From Mercurialis annua (Eukaryota > Streptophyta > Magnoliopsida > Malpighiales > Euphorbiaceae), in NCBI RefSeq assembly GCF_937616625.2, contig NC_065575.1:6641501-6705500 (forward strand): a DNA stretch of 64,000 nucleotides, written 5' to 3'. The stretch's first letter is position 1, and each line of letters begins with the position of its first letter. Below are positions 1-11,801 of this stretch, piece by piece. A program made the translations under genes and the position numbers. Under the pieces are notes generated by a model that was given only the letters and a program-made list of their open reading frames with translations, ran no database searches and was not told where the DNA came from.

Positions 1-10
1 TCTGATACCA
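1..10 (-). other. Primer binding site of an LTR retrotransposon (tRNA-iMet type)
   Basis: Read on the minus strand, the first ten bases are TGGTATCAGA, the start of the PBS complementary to the 3' end of plant initiator tRNA-Met. It lies four bases inside the CA end of the long LTR that follows. This fixes the element orientation as minus and identifies that LTR as the 5' LTR. The rest of the PBS and the internal region lie left of the window. Confidence 0.8.
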
Positions 11-14
11 CCTT

Positions 15-3000
15 TGTCACGACCCGATTCTCGGATCGAGACCGGCGCTAGGGAATGGGAGTGGTTGCTCCGAAACCCGTAGCAAGCCTTAAAATAAAAT
101 CCATTTTTTACTATTAAAACGATTTAACTTTTCTTTAAAAAGTTTTCTCGTATAAATTTGTTTCGAAATTCACTATAAATTTTTCGCGGAATAAAATCAT
201 ACATTTTAAATTCCGAAACATAAATTCTAGGTCACCCACTTCATGGGACCTCTTTTCCTTTTTCACAACATGTCAACTTTTATAACCCTTTTTCAATTCG
301 TTTTTAGGGTGAGACATGCAAATTTCATTTATGCCACGTCGGGCCCACATATACATTTTGTTTCGATGCCAACAGTTTCATTTACTGTTCTCCACATTTA
401 TCTCGGTATCTCATATACCCGAGAGGCATCACAAAATATCCATAACAAGCATGCATATATAAATATAATAATAACAAAGCGATGATAATTAAACAGAGTA
501 TTATCGTGGCAATTCATCGCAAAATAAAGCATGCTAAGGAGTTCCGTCTGTCTAGACATTTCTACTGCAGCGCTAAGATAGGAAAGTATTTACAAAATAC
601 CACATCGCCCAAAATAGAGACTTCACGAAACAAGAATATGAAGCCTCACCAAAAATGACAGTCTACGTACCTGAAAAATTGGTACAACAACGGGGTCAGA
701 TATACTGGTGAGTTGACATCTTACAAACACACATTAAATAATTTAACTCGTCATAAAATAGATATATTTAAATATATACTACCGGTTCAATCACAGAAAC
801 GTTAAAGCTTTTGAAATGAAATGCATTTTCTAATCCATATTCCTCTAAGTCTCCTTTCAGACTTAGATTAATAAACTAGTCGGCTGATCCCGTAGATTCA
901 CTCGACTCTAGTTTATTTTCCACTATCCTTTACAGTTCTAAACTTTTGTTTAGACTGTTTCCAACTTTTCTTATGAACTCAACGACCGATAACATTAAGT
1001 GTTCCATGACGCCGTTAGTTCTTAAATCAATCGGCCGAACTCTATCGTTCCATCGCCGTTAACTTGTTCGGGGTTCTAGACCGTCGTCTTAGAAGCTCTC
1101 CCGCAATGTCTGGACCGTCGTCTCAGACTTCTAGACCGTTGTCTAGATTCACACAGTACATTCCTCTTTACGTAAAAATAAATATGCATGCAATAACTAG
1201 TGATCACGTAGTCCTATTATAGCCCAAATAGGATGGCACGTTTCATAGACTCATTCCATAATAATTTTATTTACTCAAAATAAATATACGGTATATTTAA
1301 AATGCTTTATGATATTAATTTCCCACATTAAAGTAATAATTATAATTTTATTACTTTAATGTATGCATGTAATAATGCAAACTCACAGACTGTCGTTCCA
1401 CAATAATTTACGCATGCTAATCCACATTTAGCTCCTCGGCAATTATTGCCCCGTGAATGCCTCGCATTCCGAGATTGACCTTTCGTCAAATCTCTAGACG
1501 TTTATTAATCGAAACGTTTCCCACTAATCATCACGATCGACATCGTGGCCCGTACACTCACTACGTATCGGGTTCAATCTTAGGAATCCAATTAAATTCA
1601 TAATTTGGTCCATCTAAACCTTAGGTAAATTTTACCATTTTACCCTTTCGGAAAAATTCCCATATTTTAAAAAATATTATTCGGTTCTTATAAATTTTCC
1701 GTATTCCAAAATACCTTTATTCCAAAATCCTCTTTTATAAAAATACAATATACATATATACATCCTTTAATTAAAATTTTCCAATTTTAATTAAATAAAA
1801 CATTAATTAGTTTATATCTAACTAATTAATTCCAACTTATTTAAAAATATACATCTTTTGGGTTTAGGCCCAAATCAAAAGTTTAGAATCTTAAAAACTT
1901 TTAATTACATAAATTCAAGGTTTCACTTACCTTTTAAGTCCACCAAAAATCCATTTAGGACATATTAGTCCTTATACTTTCAAATTTTGCCTTTTAGTCC
2001 CTTTTTACCAAATTTTAATTAATTACTTACCTTTTTAACTTTTTAACTTTGGGTCCAAATTATTTAGTCAAGTCTAAATAAAAGTCCAAAGTTCTAGTCC
2101 GGGATCTAATTACGGTTTCGGCCCCCTCTTGGCCTTGGTCCATTTTGGTTCGGTTTCAACCCGACCAAATCTTGGCTCGGTTAAACAGAGATACCGTGCT
2201 CCGTTTACCGGCCGGTAGTGGTTCGCCGACCACCACCCCACTCTCTAAACCACCTATACCAAAATTAGCCAATCAATTTCAAATTGAATGAATTTTAACT
2301 CTACTAAAATATTTAATCACACTTGATTAAATACACAATACTAACCACATCACAAACAATTAAACAATCATACATCAAATGGCCAACTATTCGGCCAACA
2401 TATCAAATTTACCATATAACACAATTTTTAACAATTAAGCATTTCCATGGCATACTTATTAACTCAACAATTAATCAAGAAATTTAAAAGTAAAATTTCT
2501 TTTAAATCAAGGATCTATTCGGCTTTTAGCCAAAATTTATTATTTCAAATATTTAACCCCCATAACATATAAACATAATTTCAATCTCATCTAATCACCA
2601 AATAACATGCCATATAAACAATACAAATCATTTAATTGCATTTTTCCATTTATTCGGCCATCAACTAATTATCACTCAAACATATTTTTTTAAACATTTG
2701 CATCCTAGGCATATACTTACACCATTTCATGCAATTCACAACCAACACAATTTATCTAGCAATTTCCATACCATCAACATGTAAACCACAACATATCACT
2801 TAAAATTTCTCAATAATATTTTCTATCATATTCGGCCATAACAAAATTAAATCAATACATCCTACAAATTTCTATCATTGATTTCATTTCAACATAGCAT
2901 GCTACACAACTTAACATATATATATAACATACAAAAATTACCTAAAATATGCCACAAAATCATAGAAGAATTACATACATATATTCGGCATCTCAACCAA

Positions 3001-4553
3001 AAATCCACTAACACATTTTATCAATCATTAAATCATGCATCATATTTAAATTGATCTTTTAAACAATCTAAATCATCATACAAACACTTTAATGAACATA
3101 ACAAATTATCAAAGAATAGAAATTCATAATTTTATTCGGCAAATCACAAATTAATTATTCACAAATTTTTATTTCAAAATCTTAGACACATTTCACATAT
3201 GATCCCCCTTTTTAACAACTTTTAAATTCAAAACAATGTATCTCATAAATATTCCTCTTTAATCTTATTATTTTCGGTTTTAAAGAAAATTATTAAATTT
3301 TCACACTTTGATCTTTGAAACCACCAAATTTTCTTATGAAATTTAAATCATTTTAAATCATAAGATTTCAAAACCCTACTTCATGAAAAAATCATGAAAA
3401 TATTCGGCCTTTTAACACTACAATTCAACCCTTTAAATTTTCTTTTTAAAACCCTTAATTTTTCTCAAAAACCAACCTTTTAACACTCAAATATAAATTT
3501 CCAGCATTTTTTTTAAAGCTTAGTTCAAACACTTGTTCAAGTTAAAATTTAACACTTGACTACTAGAAAAACTTTGAATCTTTTAAAACCAACTTTTACC
3601 CATGTTTAATCTTACTCATTAAAGCCATAATCCTTGATTGCATGTAAGTTTTAAACCCTTGAACTAAAATTTTATTAAATCCGAAATTTTCAAAAACAAA
3701 CAACACCCACATTTTAACCCTCTTAAGAAAATACATTTTGAAAGAAAGATCACACTTTTAAAACTTTAAAGAAACCTTCCATTAAAGCATAAAACCCAAG
3801 AAGAAGAAGAATGAGAACCCACAAAGGTAAACACATAACATATTTACAAAAGCTTTTAATCTTACCTTAACAAAAAAGCTTGAGTAAAAGAAAATCAATG
3901 GGGTTTGTTATTTTCTTAGGGAATGGTTCGGCCAAGACAAAAGAAAAGAATGACTTTTGGGTTTTCTCTACAATCTTACTTTTTCTCCTAAGAAAGTGGG
4001 GAAGAAAAAGATTTTCCACTTATAGCATTTTAGATAGAAAAATTGTGGGGTCTAATTGGCCTTTTTTAATTGCCATCATTAGCTCAACTCCTAGGCTACA
4101 TGCATGTTGACAAGTGTCCAATATGTGTCATCTCACACACACTTGCTTTCTCCCCAAGTTAAGCTAATCTTAGCTTATTTAAATTATTTTTACGGTTTTC
4201 GAAGTTCCGTAAAATCTTTCTCGAAAAACGTTTCCGAACTAAATTAATTTCTTATATGATCAAATCTTTGAGCAAATATGTTTATAACTTAATTTTTTTT
4301 TAACGTTTTTAATTATTTAAATCGGTTTTATCATTTAATGGCCGAAAATTACAAAAATGTCACCCATGCACAATAATTAATTTTCGTAGCCATGCACACG
4401 TAAACATTAAATAATTAATCACATATCACAAATAAATCAATCACATGCATTTAAACACCGAAAATTAATTTCTAAGCCGGTACTCTACCGCCGCTAATTT
4501 CCGATTCACCGCATTTTCAAAAATTCCATATTTTGAAAATTAGGGGTATTACA
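15..4553 (-). mobile_element. 5' LTR (about 4.5 kb) of a retrotransposon leaving the window on the left
   Basis: On the minus strand this LTR begins TGTAATACCCC at 4553 and ends GGGTCGTGACA at 15, with canonical TG...CA termini. It is near-colinear with the reverse complement of 15434-20024. A PBS directly follows it, so it is a 5' LTR and not a solo LTR. The length is unusual. LTRs of 4-6 kb are known for Tat/Ogre-type Ty3/gypsy elements, so that family is an inference from size and PBS. No long ORF is visible. Short ORFs, for example near 3880-4110, look like chance. No matching TSD can be checked because the other LTR is outside the window. Confidence 0.85.
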
Positions 4554-4905
4554 AATTTTGTTTGTAATACACTGTTAGTAAACGTTAGGTTAACCGTTGG
4601 AAACTTGTAATAATCTTTATTATGATTATATGGTTAATCAATTGTTGGTAAACTTGAATTGTATATTTAAACCATACTGCATTTTTAAAAAAAATTAATA
4701 AACTTATTTTTAGTACACCGTTAGTTAACCGTGAGTATACCGTTGATAAATTTTTTAATTATTTTTCATCTTTTAAGAAATTAATATATCGTTAGTTAGC
4801 CGTGAGTAAATTGTCGATAAATTTAAAGTTAATTTTCAAAATATTATTTCCATCTTTAAAGAAAATTAGCTAGCAAAGTAGCAATCGTAAAGGACAAACA
4901 AATAT

Positions 4906-5023
4906 AGTAAATTGATAGTAAAGCAATAGTTAACTACCTATTAGTTAACTGATAGTACACCGTTAGTAAATTGATAGTAGACCAATAATTAACTACCTAT
5001 TGGTTAACTGATAGTATACCGTA
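4906..5023. repeat. 59-bp tandem repeat, block 1 (2 copies)
   Basis: Units start at 4906 and 4965. Each runs agtaaattgatagta, then ttaactacctatt, then ttaactgatagta, then accgt. A decayed third unit follows. The unit is the same as in block 2 at 5210-5424. Confidence 0.85.
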
Positions 5024-5209
5024 AGCTAACTACTCGTTTAGTAAATCAAAAGATAAACTAATTTTGTATATATTTATAATACTGATAGTAAATCAATAGT
5101 AAATTTATCATTAATTTATAGTAAAAATTGTATTTTTTTACCAAAATATTATTTCCATCTTCTAAAAAAATAGTTAGTAAAGTCGCAATCGTAAAGGACA
5201 AATAAATAT

Positions 5210-5424
5210 AGTAAATTGATAGTAGATCAATAGTTAACTACCTATTAGTTAACTGATAATAGACCGTTAGTAAATTGATAGTAGACTCATATTTAACTAC
5301 CTATTAGTTAACTGATAGTAGACCGTTAATAAATTGATAGTAGACTCATATTTAACTACCTATTAGTTAACTGATAGTAGACCGTTAGTAAATTGATAGT
5401 AGACCAATAGTTAACTACTTACGG
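5210..5424. repeat. 59-bp tandem repeat, block 2 (3.6 copies)
   Basis: Units start at 5210, 5269, 5328 and 5387, exactly 59 bp apart, and are nearly identical. The leader gcaatcgtaaaggacaaa occurs before both blocks (near 4881 and 5185). The whole block was therefore duplicated as a unit of about 304 bp. Confidence 0.9.
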
Positions 5425-6102
5425 TAAACTTGTAATAGTTTATAATGTCAAAGAAAACATATGGTAAACCCGTGATATTTTTTTGAATTCGTGGTAAATA
5501 TTTTGTAAACTTATTTTAAATGATAATAAATTTCATAATGGTTCATTCCGTCGAAATAAACTCATGGTATTTTTATGGTAGTTTATAATTTTAAAGTTAA
5601 CCTCTAGTAAATCTATAGTAAAGTAAATTTGAAATATTAAAATTAATAAACTGAAATTGCATACATTTAGTAAATTGTTGGTAAATTTATATTTAGCAAA
5701 CCGATATAAATTATAAGTTTAATAATTTATAATTTTTAAAAAATAAACAATAGTAAATTTTAAGTAAATTGATGGTCAACCGTTGATAAATTTATATTTA
5801 GTAAACTGATATAAATCATAAATTTAATATAAACAAACAGCAAACCAAAAACAATTTAATGGGTGGAATTTACTAATAGGTTTCCTAATATTCACCGAAA
5901 ATAAAACAATTTAATGGGTGGAATTTAGTGAAGAAAGATGGAAAACTAACAGCAAACCATAATTTATAATTTGATTTTAAAATATTAATATTTATAATTT
6001 GTTTTTATAAAATTATTATTTTTTTCATTTTTCATATTTTTCATTCCTTTCGTTTGATCTAGAGTTATGTGCTAACATTGCAAAATAATTGAATTTGTGC
6101 AG

Positions 6103-6340
6103 ATTCAAAGATTATCTTTACACAAGCAAATAGTAATTAAAGAAACACAACAACTTATGATTAGCAAAATGGGGCAAGAAGCAGCACAAAAATTCTTTCA
6201 AGAAGGTAGATACGTGGCTGCATTAGGAAGTAATGACTTCATTAACAATTACTTAATGCCGTTTTACAGTGATTTATGGAACTACAATAATAAAAAAATT
6301 CACTGAGTACTTATTACAAACACTTGAAGGGCAACTTAGA
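6103..6340 (+). pseudogene. GDSL esterase/lipase, single-exon relic
   Basis: One exon with intact splice borders (acceptor gtgcag before 6103, donor gtaaga after 6340). It translates to plant GDSL lipase sequence containing the block ALGSNDFINNYLMP, a conserved region of the family around the block III Asn, followed by EYLLQTLEGQLR. The two parts are in different frames, with a frameshift in the A-run near 6290. The exon carrying the GDSL serine motif and the C-terminal Asp/His exon are not found nearby. It is a dead fragment. It reads like the secreted GDSL lipase family, and the specific paralogue cannot be told. Confidence 0.8.
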
Positions 6341-6443
6341 GTAAGACTTATTTTTTCAACCCAGGGACTAATAGCAAACCAAAGTCCATACACATAGCCA
6401 CATAGGAATTTTTCATGAACCAAAAAATGAAAAAATCGGCCAT

Positions 6444-6587
6444 CTACGAAGAACTGAAAGTGTAGTCATTGTTATCGCTGGAATCAGCGGATTTTTTTGC
6501 AATTTCTCTGGTAAGAGCGAGCGAATCACTGCCGCCTAGAATGACAGAAGTATTATGGCTGGGCTGCTGTTGAAACTTGAAACCCAT
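6444..6587 (-). other. Small possible coding fragment, unrecognised
   Basis: A minus-strand ORF of 47 codons starts MGFKFQQQ and ends DNNDYTFSSS before a TAG. It is less AT-rich than its surroundings and Ser-rich at the end, like a protein C-terminus. A related motif (QPSH-N/S-T) occurs just upstream in another frame, so there may be a small internal duplication. I recognise no family. It could be a captured exon or chance. Confidence 0.25.
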
Positions 6588-7148
6588 CTTCCAAAAGCTG
6601 GTACGGGAGTACTATGGCTGGGTTGGCTTAAGAATAGAGTTTGAGCTTGCAGTAGCCACCATTAACTTTGTGATTTGAGGAACGATGAAGAAAATGGTGG
6701 AAGAAGAGTAATTTTTCAAATTGAAAGTTTATTTTTGCAAAGTAATATTAGTCCAGCCGTAAAAATTATATTAATTTTGGTCAGTGGTGCTCTTGAGAAT
6801 ATTTAGCTGTTTTGGAGGTATTTGTCTAAAAATCTCTAATTTCATGTTAGCTTTGACCTTTGGGTTCCTGAATCTGGGCTTGTTTAGTTGGAATTGGGTT
6901 TGGTGGCTTATATAGTAGTGGCCCAGTAGTCTGGTTGCAGCATATTCATTAGCTAATGGTATTGCCAAGCCTGTGCATATTCATTTGATAAGTACTTGGG
7001 CTTTTTTCACAATAACTAAGGAGAAAATTAGAGAAAACACTCCATTTTTTAAAATAATAATATTGTTTACCTCAATAGGGAAAAGATAGAGAAAATACCT
7101 CACTTTTTTAGCACTTTTATTTTTTTACTCTAAATTCTTTTTTTATTA

Positions 7149-7685
7149 CTAGTTTCGCATTACGTGCTATGCACGTGGCTCGAAACGTAACTCGTCAAGT
7201 AAATTTATTATAATTATATCAATTTTTATTTATAATTAATATTAAATTAGTTAAGAATTTTTGTAAAAATAAATATAATATATTTGAATATTAGATTTTT
7301 TTCCATATTGAATTTATTTTTTTTGATAATAACCATAATTAAATAATTAACTTAATTTTATTAATAATATCTTTAAAAATAATAAGATATAAATTTAAAT
7401 AATATTATATTGACCAAATACAGTATTTTAATTTTGTAGTTCAATCAAATTAAAAGATAGGCATTCCTAATAATTTGGAGACAATATAGTTATTTTGTAT
7501 ATACTAAAAACTAAATTGGAGATAATGTAGTTACCTATTTTGATTAGGACTTTAATTACAATAGTGATTAATTAAATAACTAATTAGTTAATGACTATAA
7601 AATCTTTATTTAGTAGTATACTGAAAAAGATTATTCAGTAAATTTGCTTGTCCCCCCCCATCCGTGCTTTTATATATAGTATAGA
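7149..7685 (-). mobile_element. Non-autonomous Helitron
   Basis: On the minus strand it begins TCTATACTATATATAAAAGC at 7685 and ends GCGAAACTAG at 7149. It is flanked by A on the 5' side and T on the 3' side, the A^T insertion typical of Helitrons. A 3' hairpin (ACGTGC-TAT-GCACGT on the plus strand, 7162-7176) sits about 10 nt inside the CTAG end. It is about 537 bp, has no Rep/helicase ORF, and interrupts the left arm of the long-TIR element. A related copy lies at 60204. Confidence 0.8.
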
Positions 7686-7767
7686 TAATAATACTTATTT
7701 TTTATTATTTTCTACTCTAAGTATTTTTTTATTACTCTAGCACGTGTGTTTTATTTTTGTTCTCTGA

Positions 7768-7770
<3 letters not shown>

Positions 7771-7816
<46 letters not shown>
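7771..7816. repeat. (CT)n microsatellite
   Basis: Uninterrupted CT dinucleotides in the left arm of the long-TIR element. They mirror the (GA)n at 9247-9302. The Ser/Leu-only ORFs here are artefacts of the repeat. Confidence 0.95.
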
Positions 7817-7819
<3 letters not shown>

Positions 7820-8269
7820 TCTTCTTCTTCTCCATTTTCTTCTCCATTTTCTTCTTCGTTTTCATTTTCTTTTCTGCTTTTCAATTGTTTCCGCCGCTGT
7901 TCCTCCATCGATCCACCGTCGCTCCGCCATCACCCCGCCGTCGATCTGCCATTACGCCGCCATCGATCCACCGTTCTTTCATATTTAGTTTTTGCGATTT
8001 TTTTCTTAGATCGTGGTGATCATTACGATTTATTTTAATTTTCATATCTATAAAAATTACTCTTTAATTTTTTCAGTTTTAGATCTAAAAATTTGTATAA
8101 AAAACGATTTTATGATGGAAAAAACGATTTTTTGTAGGAAAAACGATTTTTTGCAGAAAACAGCGTCTGATTATCATACTGGTATCACTATGACATTATC
8201 ATATCATTATCATAACACTGGAAAAAAAATTGTCAAAAAAATACTTTATTATCATACCGGTATCATTAA

Positions 8270-8665
8270 TGTTAGCATATCTGTATCATAATGTTATCAT
8301 ATTAGTATCATAATATTATATACTTATGATAATAGTATGATAATAATAGTATCAAGAAAAGTGTTTGATTATCATTTCGGTATCACTAACGTTAACATGT
8401 CTGTATGATGATTATCATATCTATATCATAACATTATACGATTATGATAATAGTATGATATAGTTATGATAATAGTGTGATATAGTTATGATAAAAGATA
8501 AACAACGTTATGATAACAGTATGATAAATTTGATGATAATAATATGATACCGTTTGATAATAATATGATAAGGTATAATAAAATGTTATGATATAGTTAT
8601 GATAGTCATGATAATGTTATGATAAAGTACGTTATGATAAAGTACCTCATGATAATGTTATGATA
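8270..8665. repeat. Degenerate TATGATAA-type repeat array
   Basis: Dozens of gttatgataa/agtatgataa/tatcat variants make up the centre of the long-TIR element. A smaller complementary stretch lies at 8905-8950. No coding potential. Confidence 0.8.
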
Positions 8666-9241
8666 ATAATATGATAATCAAGCATTATTTTCTATATAAA
8701 TTTTTAAAAAATTATTGCACACAACCGTTGCGCCATGTCATTCGTGCAACAAACCAATTGTACGTTAGCCATGTGGAAAATTGAATGATAAAAAAATTAA
8801 GTAATAATTAAAAGATTCCCTATCGCAAATGCTCATTGGCTTGATGTAAAAATGACGTGGCGCAACGGTTGCATGGGATAAACACTCTAAATTTTTTCTA
8901 TGCAGTGTTATGATAACAACATGATAATGCCGTGATAATGATATGATAATCAGACACTGTTTTTGGCAGAAAATCGTTTTTTTTTTTTGCAGAAAATTAT
9001 TTTTTCTGATGAAAATCGTTTTTTCGACAGATTATTAGATCTGAAAACTGAAAAATTGTAAGATCCATTTTTTTAGGTCTGTAAGTTAAAATAAATCATA
9101 AAAATTACAAAATCGATGATTTAAATCTCAAAAAATGGTCAAACGACGGTGATACGACGGCGGAGCGATGGCGGAATGATTGCGGAGCAATGGCAGAGAA
9201 ATAATAAAGAAGGGAAGAATAAGAATGGAGAAAAAAGGAGA

Positions 9242-9246
<5 letters not shown>

Positions 9247-9302
<56 letters not shown>
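9247..9302. repeat. (GA)n microsatellite
   Basis: Pure GA repeat in the right arm of the long-TIR element, inverted partner of the (CT)n at 7771. Confidence 0.95.
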
Positions 9303-9303
<1 letters not shown>

Positions 9304-9456
9304 ATGTGGTGTCAGAGTAAAATCAGAAATATTGAAACATAAAGAGTAAAATCATAAAAATATTAAAACCGTGATGTATTTGTTCTAACTTTTCATTGTT
9401 GATACATAAAATCCTATTATTTTTATATTTTAGGTAAATTTCTAAATTTTCCTTAA

Positions 9457-10819
9457 GTATATCAAAATATTTACTTTTATACAGTGTCAACTTTCAACTC
9501 TCCGAAATACCATACACGAATAAAGTTTTTGCTTTTATACGGATTATATAAATACCTTTTATAACATGAGAATCTCATAATTTCATATAATTTTCTCTCT
9601 CTTCATTTCTCTCCTCTACTCAAACTTCTCTCTTCTCTATCCTCTAATTTTTTTATCTACGCCGCTCTTCATCAAGTTTAAATAACACCGGATCGTTCCG
9701 CCGCGCGCCATCAAAGTCATTTTCTCAATTTGTTGTTTCGTCGAAGCCACTATCTCCGCTCGATGTTACTATCGTCGTTTTTTATTTTGATTTCATCAGA
9801 TATGAAATTCATCGTTTCACTTCTTCTTCTTCTTTGTTTCAGATCTATAATTTTTCTTTTTTTATTTGCTGTTTTTATATAACAGTAGTTTTTCATCAAT
9901 AAAAATGAATAAAGATTATATTTTCATGTTATATAAAATAATTTTGTGATTTTATGGAATAAGAATATGTTGTTTCTACATTTTTATTGTGTTTGGTTAT
10001 ATTTCTGCGTTTTTTTATTCTGCAGCACGATTTGTTGATGATGGTTGATTACTGAATTATTATAATGCTATAGTGCTGTTGATTTTATGTTGATACTGTG
10101 TTGATAATTACTTGATTTTGACATTGGAAAATAAGACAATATTGTCCGTGAAATAAACTAAAAAAATAAAAATTAAACTAAGACCGGATAATAATGTATT
10201 AGCATTGGAAAAGAAAACAAATAATAGTTTTGAATTATTATAATGTTGCAGTGTTGACATTTTGTTGATGTGATGTTGATATTCGGTTGATATTTGGCTG
10301 ATTATAACATTAGTAAAAAGAAAAATATTGTAAGTGAAATAAAATAAAAGAACAAAAATTAAAATAAGATAATGCTGAAAAAATAAAAATTAGAGTGAAA
10401 AAAATAAAAAATAAAAATAATTAGTTTATTACATGTTGATTATTGGTTAATCTTGTGTTGATTTTATGTTGATATATAAAAAAATTTAAATATATGGTAA
10501 ATAATAAATATTAATTAAAAATGAACAATAAATAAAAATTAAAAAATATTTAAATGTAAAAATCAATATACATAAAATTAATATTAGTCAGTTTATTCAA
10601 TATTGTTGACATTGTGTTGATATCATGTTGATAAAAACTGACGAAAAATGTCAACAGTAAAAAAAGTCAAAAAAATAAAATAAAAAATTCTAAAAATTAA
10701 ATATATGATAAGTATTAAGTGCAGAAATACAATGGTGAAAAAAATAATTAGAAAAAATGAAAGAAAATGGTGGAAAATAAAAATTGTATAGAAAATAAAG
10801 TTTTTAAAAAAAAATAGTA
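9457..10819. other. Gene-free stretch with a diverged ~180-bp duplication
   Basis: The first part (about 9590-9850) is pyrimidine-rich and 5'-UTR-like but no ORF follows. About 10055-10195 and 10230-10370 are diverged direct copies: gaattattataatg, then several gttgat motifs, then gtgaaataaa, then aaaattaaa. No gene is supported. Confidence 0.6.
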
Positions 10820-11070
10820 CTCCCTCCGTTCTTTTTTAGTTGTCCATTTAACCATATTGCATATACCAAGATAGTGCTTCTTTTGTCTTAATTTATAACG
10901 AGAAATACTAATATAACCCTATTAATTAATAAATGCTTTTTAAATGAAAATATGTAGTCATTTATTAGGAATGGATAAATTTGGAAAATAATAGCTATTC
11001 ACATTGAAATTCTAAATGGACAACTAATTAGAGATAAATATATTTTGCGAACTAAAAAGAACGGAGAGAG
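10820..11070. mobile_element. Stowaway-type MITE
   Basis: 251 bp with TIR CTCCCTCCGTTC...GAACGGAGAGAG, bounded by TA dinucleotides (10818-10819 and 11071-11072). This is the signature of Tc1/mariner-derived Stowaway MITEs. It is non-coding. Confidence 0.9.
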
Positions 11071-11186
11071 TATAAAAGAAAAAAAAGTTAGTGTGAAGTG
11101 TAAAGATTTAAAAAGAAAGTAAATGTTGTAGAAAAAATAGTATTTTATATAAAAAGTCCTAGATACTTTTTATGTCTCCAGACCTA

Positions 11187-11319
11187 AGTTTTTTTTGGCT
11201 AAATATAGAGTACGTCTCTTAAAGTCTCAATTTGGTAATTATTAGTTACCGAAGCAGGATTCGAACACATGACCTCTTTATACACTTGGAAACGCTTTGA
11301 CCATTAAGCTAATTAGCCC
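11187..11319 (-). mobile_element. tRNA-derived SINE-like element
   Basis: On the minus strand there is a box A-like TAGCTTAATGG (complement at 11301-11311) and a box B GTTCGAATCC (complement at 11258-11267), about 35 bp apart. The element ends in a short A-run (T-run at 11189-11196). It does not fold as a complete tRNA from what I can see. No TSD was resolved. Confidence 0.45.
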
Positions 11320-11463
11320 ACATTAGCAACTCTCCGAAACTAAGTAGTTTGCCTAGAATATGGTGGATTGGCTCAAAGTTTTGAATTTTCATGATTATCC
11401 ATTTTGGAAAAACATTTTGAAGCAATGTCTCATGCAGTGAAAAATAGAATAGTGCATTATAAG

Positions 11464-11801
11464 GGCTGAATACATAGTTTGACCCCTGAACTTGTACCTT
11501 TTTACCCATCTAACCTCCAAACTTAACGTCTCATCTATCGAACCCCTGAACTTGTTAAATAACCCGATTTGACCCCCGAACTTGATAAATATGTAAACAT
11601 TTAACCCCTCCGTACACAATTTCTTCTAGAACGTTTCAAGTGACAGGTGGACACGAAGGGTTCAATACTTACATATTTATCAAGTTCAGGGGTTAAATCG
11701 GATTATTTAACAACTTCAGAGGTTCGATAGGTGAGACGTTAAATTTAGGGGTTAGATGGGTAAAAGGGTACAAGTTCAGGGGTCAAACTATGTATTAAGC
11801 C
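11464..11801. mobile_element. Foldback MITE of Mutator type, 338 bp, copy 1
   Basis: The arms are nearly perfect inverted repeats beginning GGCTGAATACATAGTTTGAC and ending CTATGTATTAAGCC. Flanking 10-bp direct repeats gcattataag (11454-11463) and gcactataag (11802-11811) differ at one base. An unoccupied paralogous site exists near 29490. A second copy of exactly the same length is at 42403-42740. Confidence 0.9.

Larger units (their letters stand above)
4554..6102. other. AT-rich stretch of degenerate GTTAGTAAAC/GTTAACCG-type repeats
   Basis: No gene is visible. The stretch is dominated by diverged short motifs such as cgttagtaaac, gttaaccgt and gatagtagacc in one orientation, with two blocks of clear 59-bp tandem repeats (annotated separately). 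It ends at the splice acceptor of the GDSL pseudo-exon, so it may be former intron expanded by repeats. Confidence 0.6.
7017..9456. mobile_element. Long-TIR element (MULE-like), with a Helitron inside its left arm
   Basis: The outer ends are imperfect inverted copies (taaggagaaaattag at 7017, its complement ending 9456). The inner arms are strongly inverted. On the left, a (CT)n run is followed by ttctccattttc, ccgccatc and a run of aacgatttt motifs. On the right the same order appears reversed, ending in (GA)n. The centre consists of TGATAA-type repeats. No transposase ORF is present, so it is non-autonomous. MULE is inferred from the long TIRs. I could not find a clean 9-bp TSD, so the exact ends are uncertain. 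Confidence 0.6.

Noticed and set aside
4906..5424. CRISPR-like or telomere-like array
   Set aside because: Repeats are contiguous 59-bp units without unique spacers, and the motif is not TTTAGGG.
7746..8038. Ser/Leu-rich ORFs over the CT repeat
   Set aside because: Pure translation of a microsatellite and its pyrimidine-rich flank. Both reading frames are equally open and lie in a TE arm.
9105..9349. Arg-Glu and Ser-Leu repeat ORFs on both strands over (GA)n
   Set aside because: Same artefact as the CT repeat, in the mirror arm.
11258..11311. Possible tRNA gene on the minus strand
   Set aside because: Box A and B spacing fits, but flanking bases do not pair as an acceptor stem. Treated as SINE-like.
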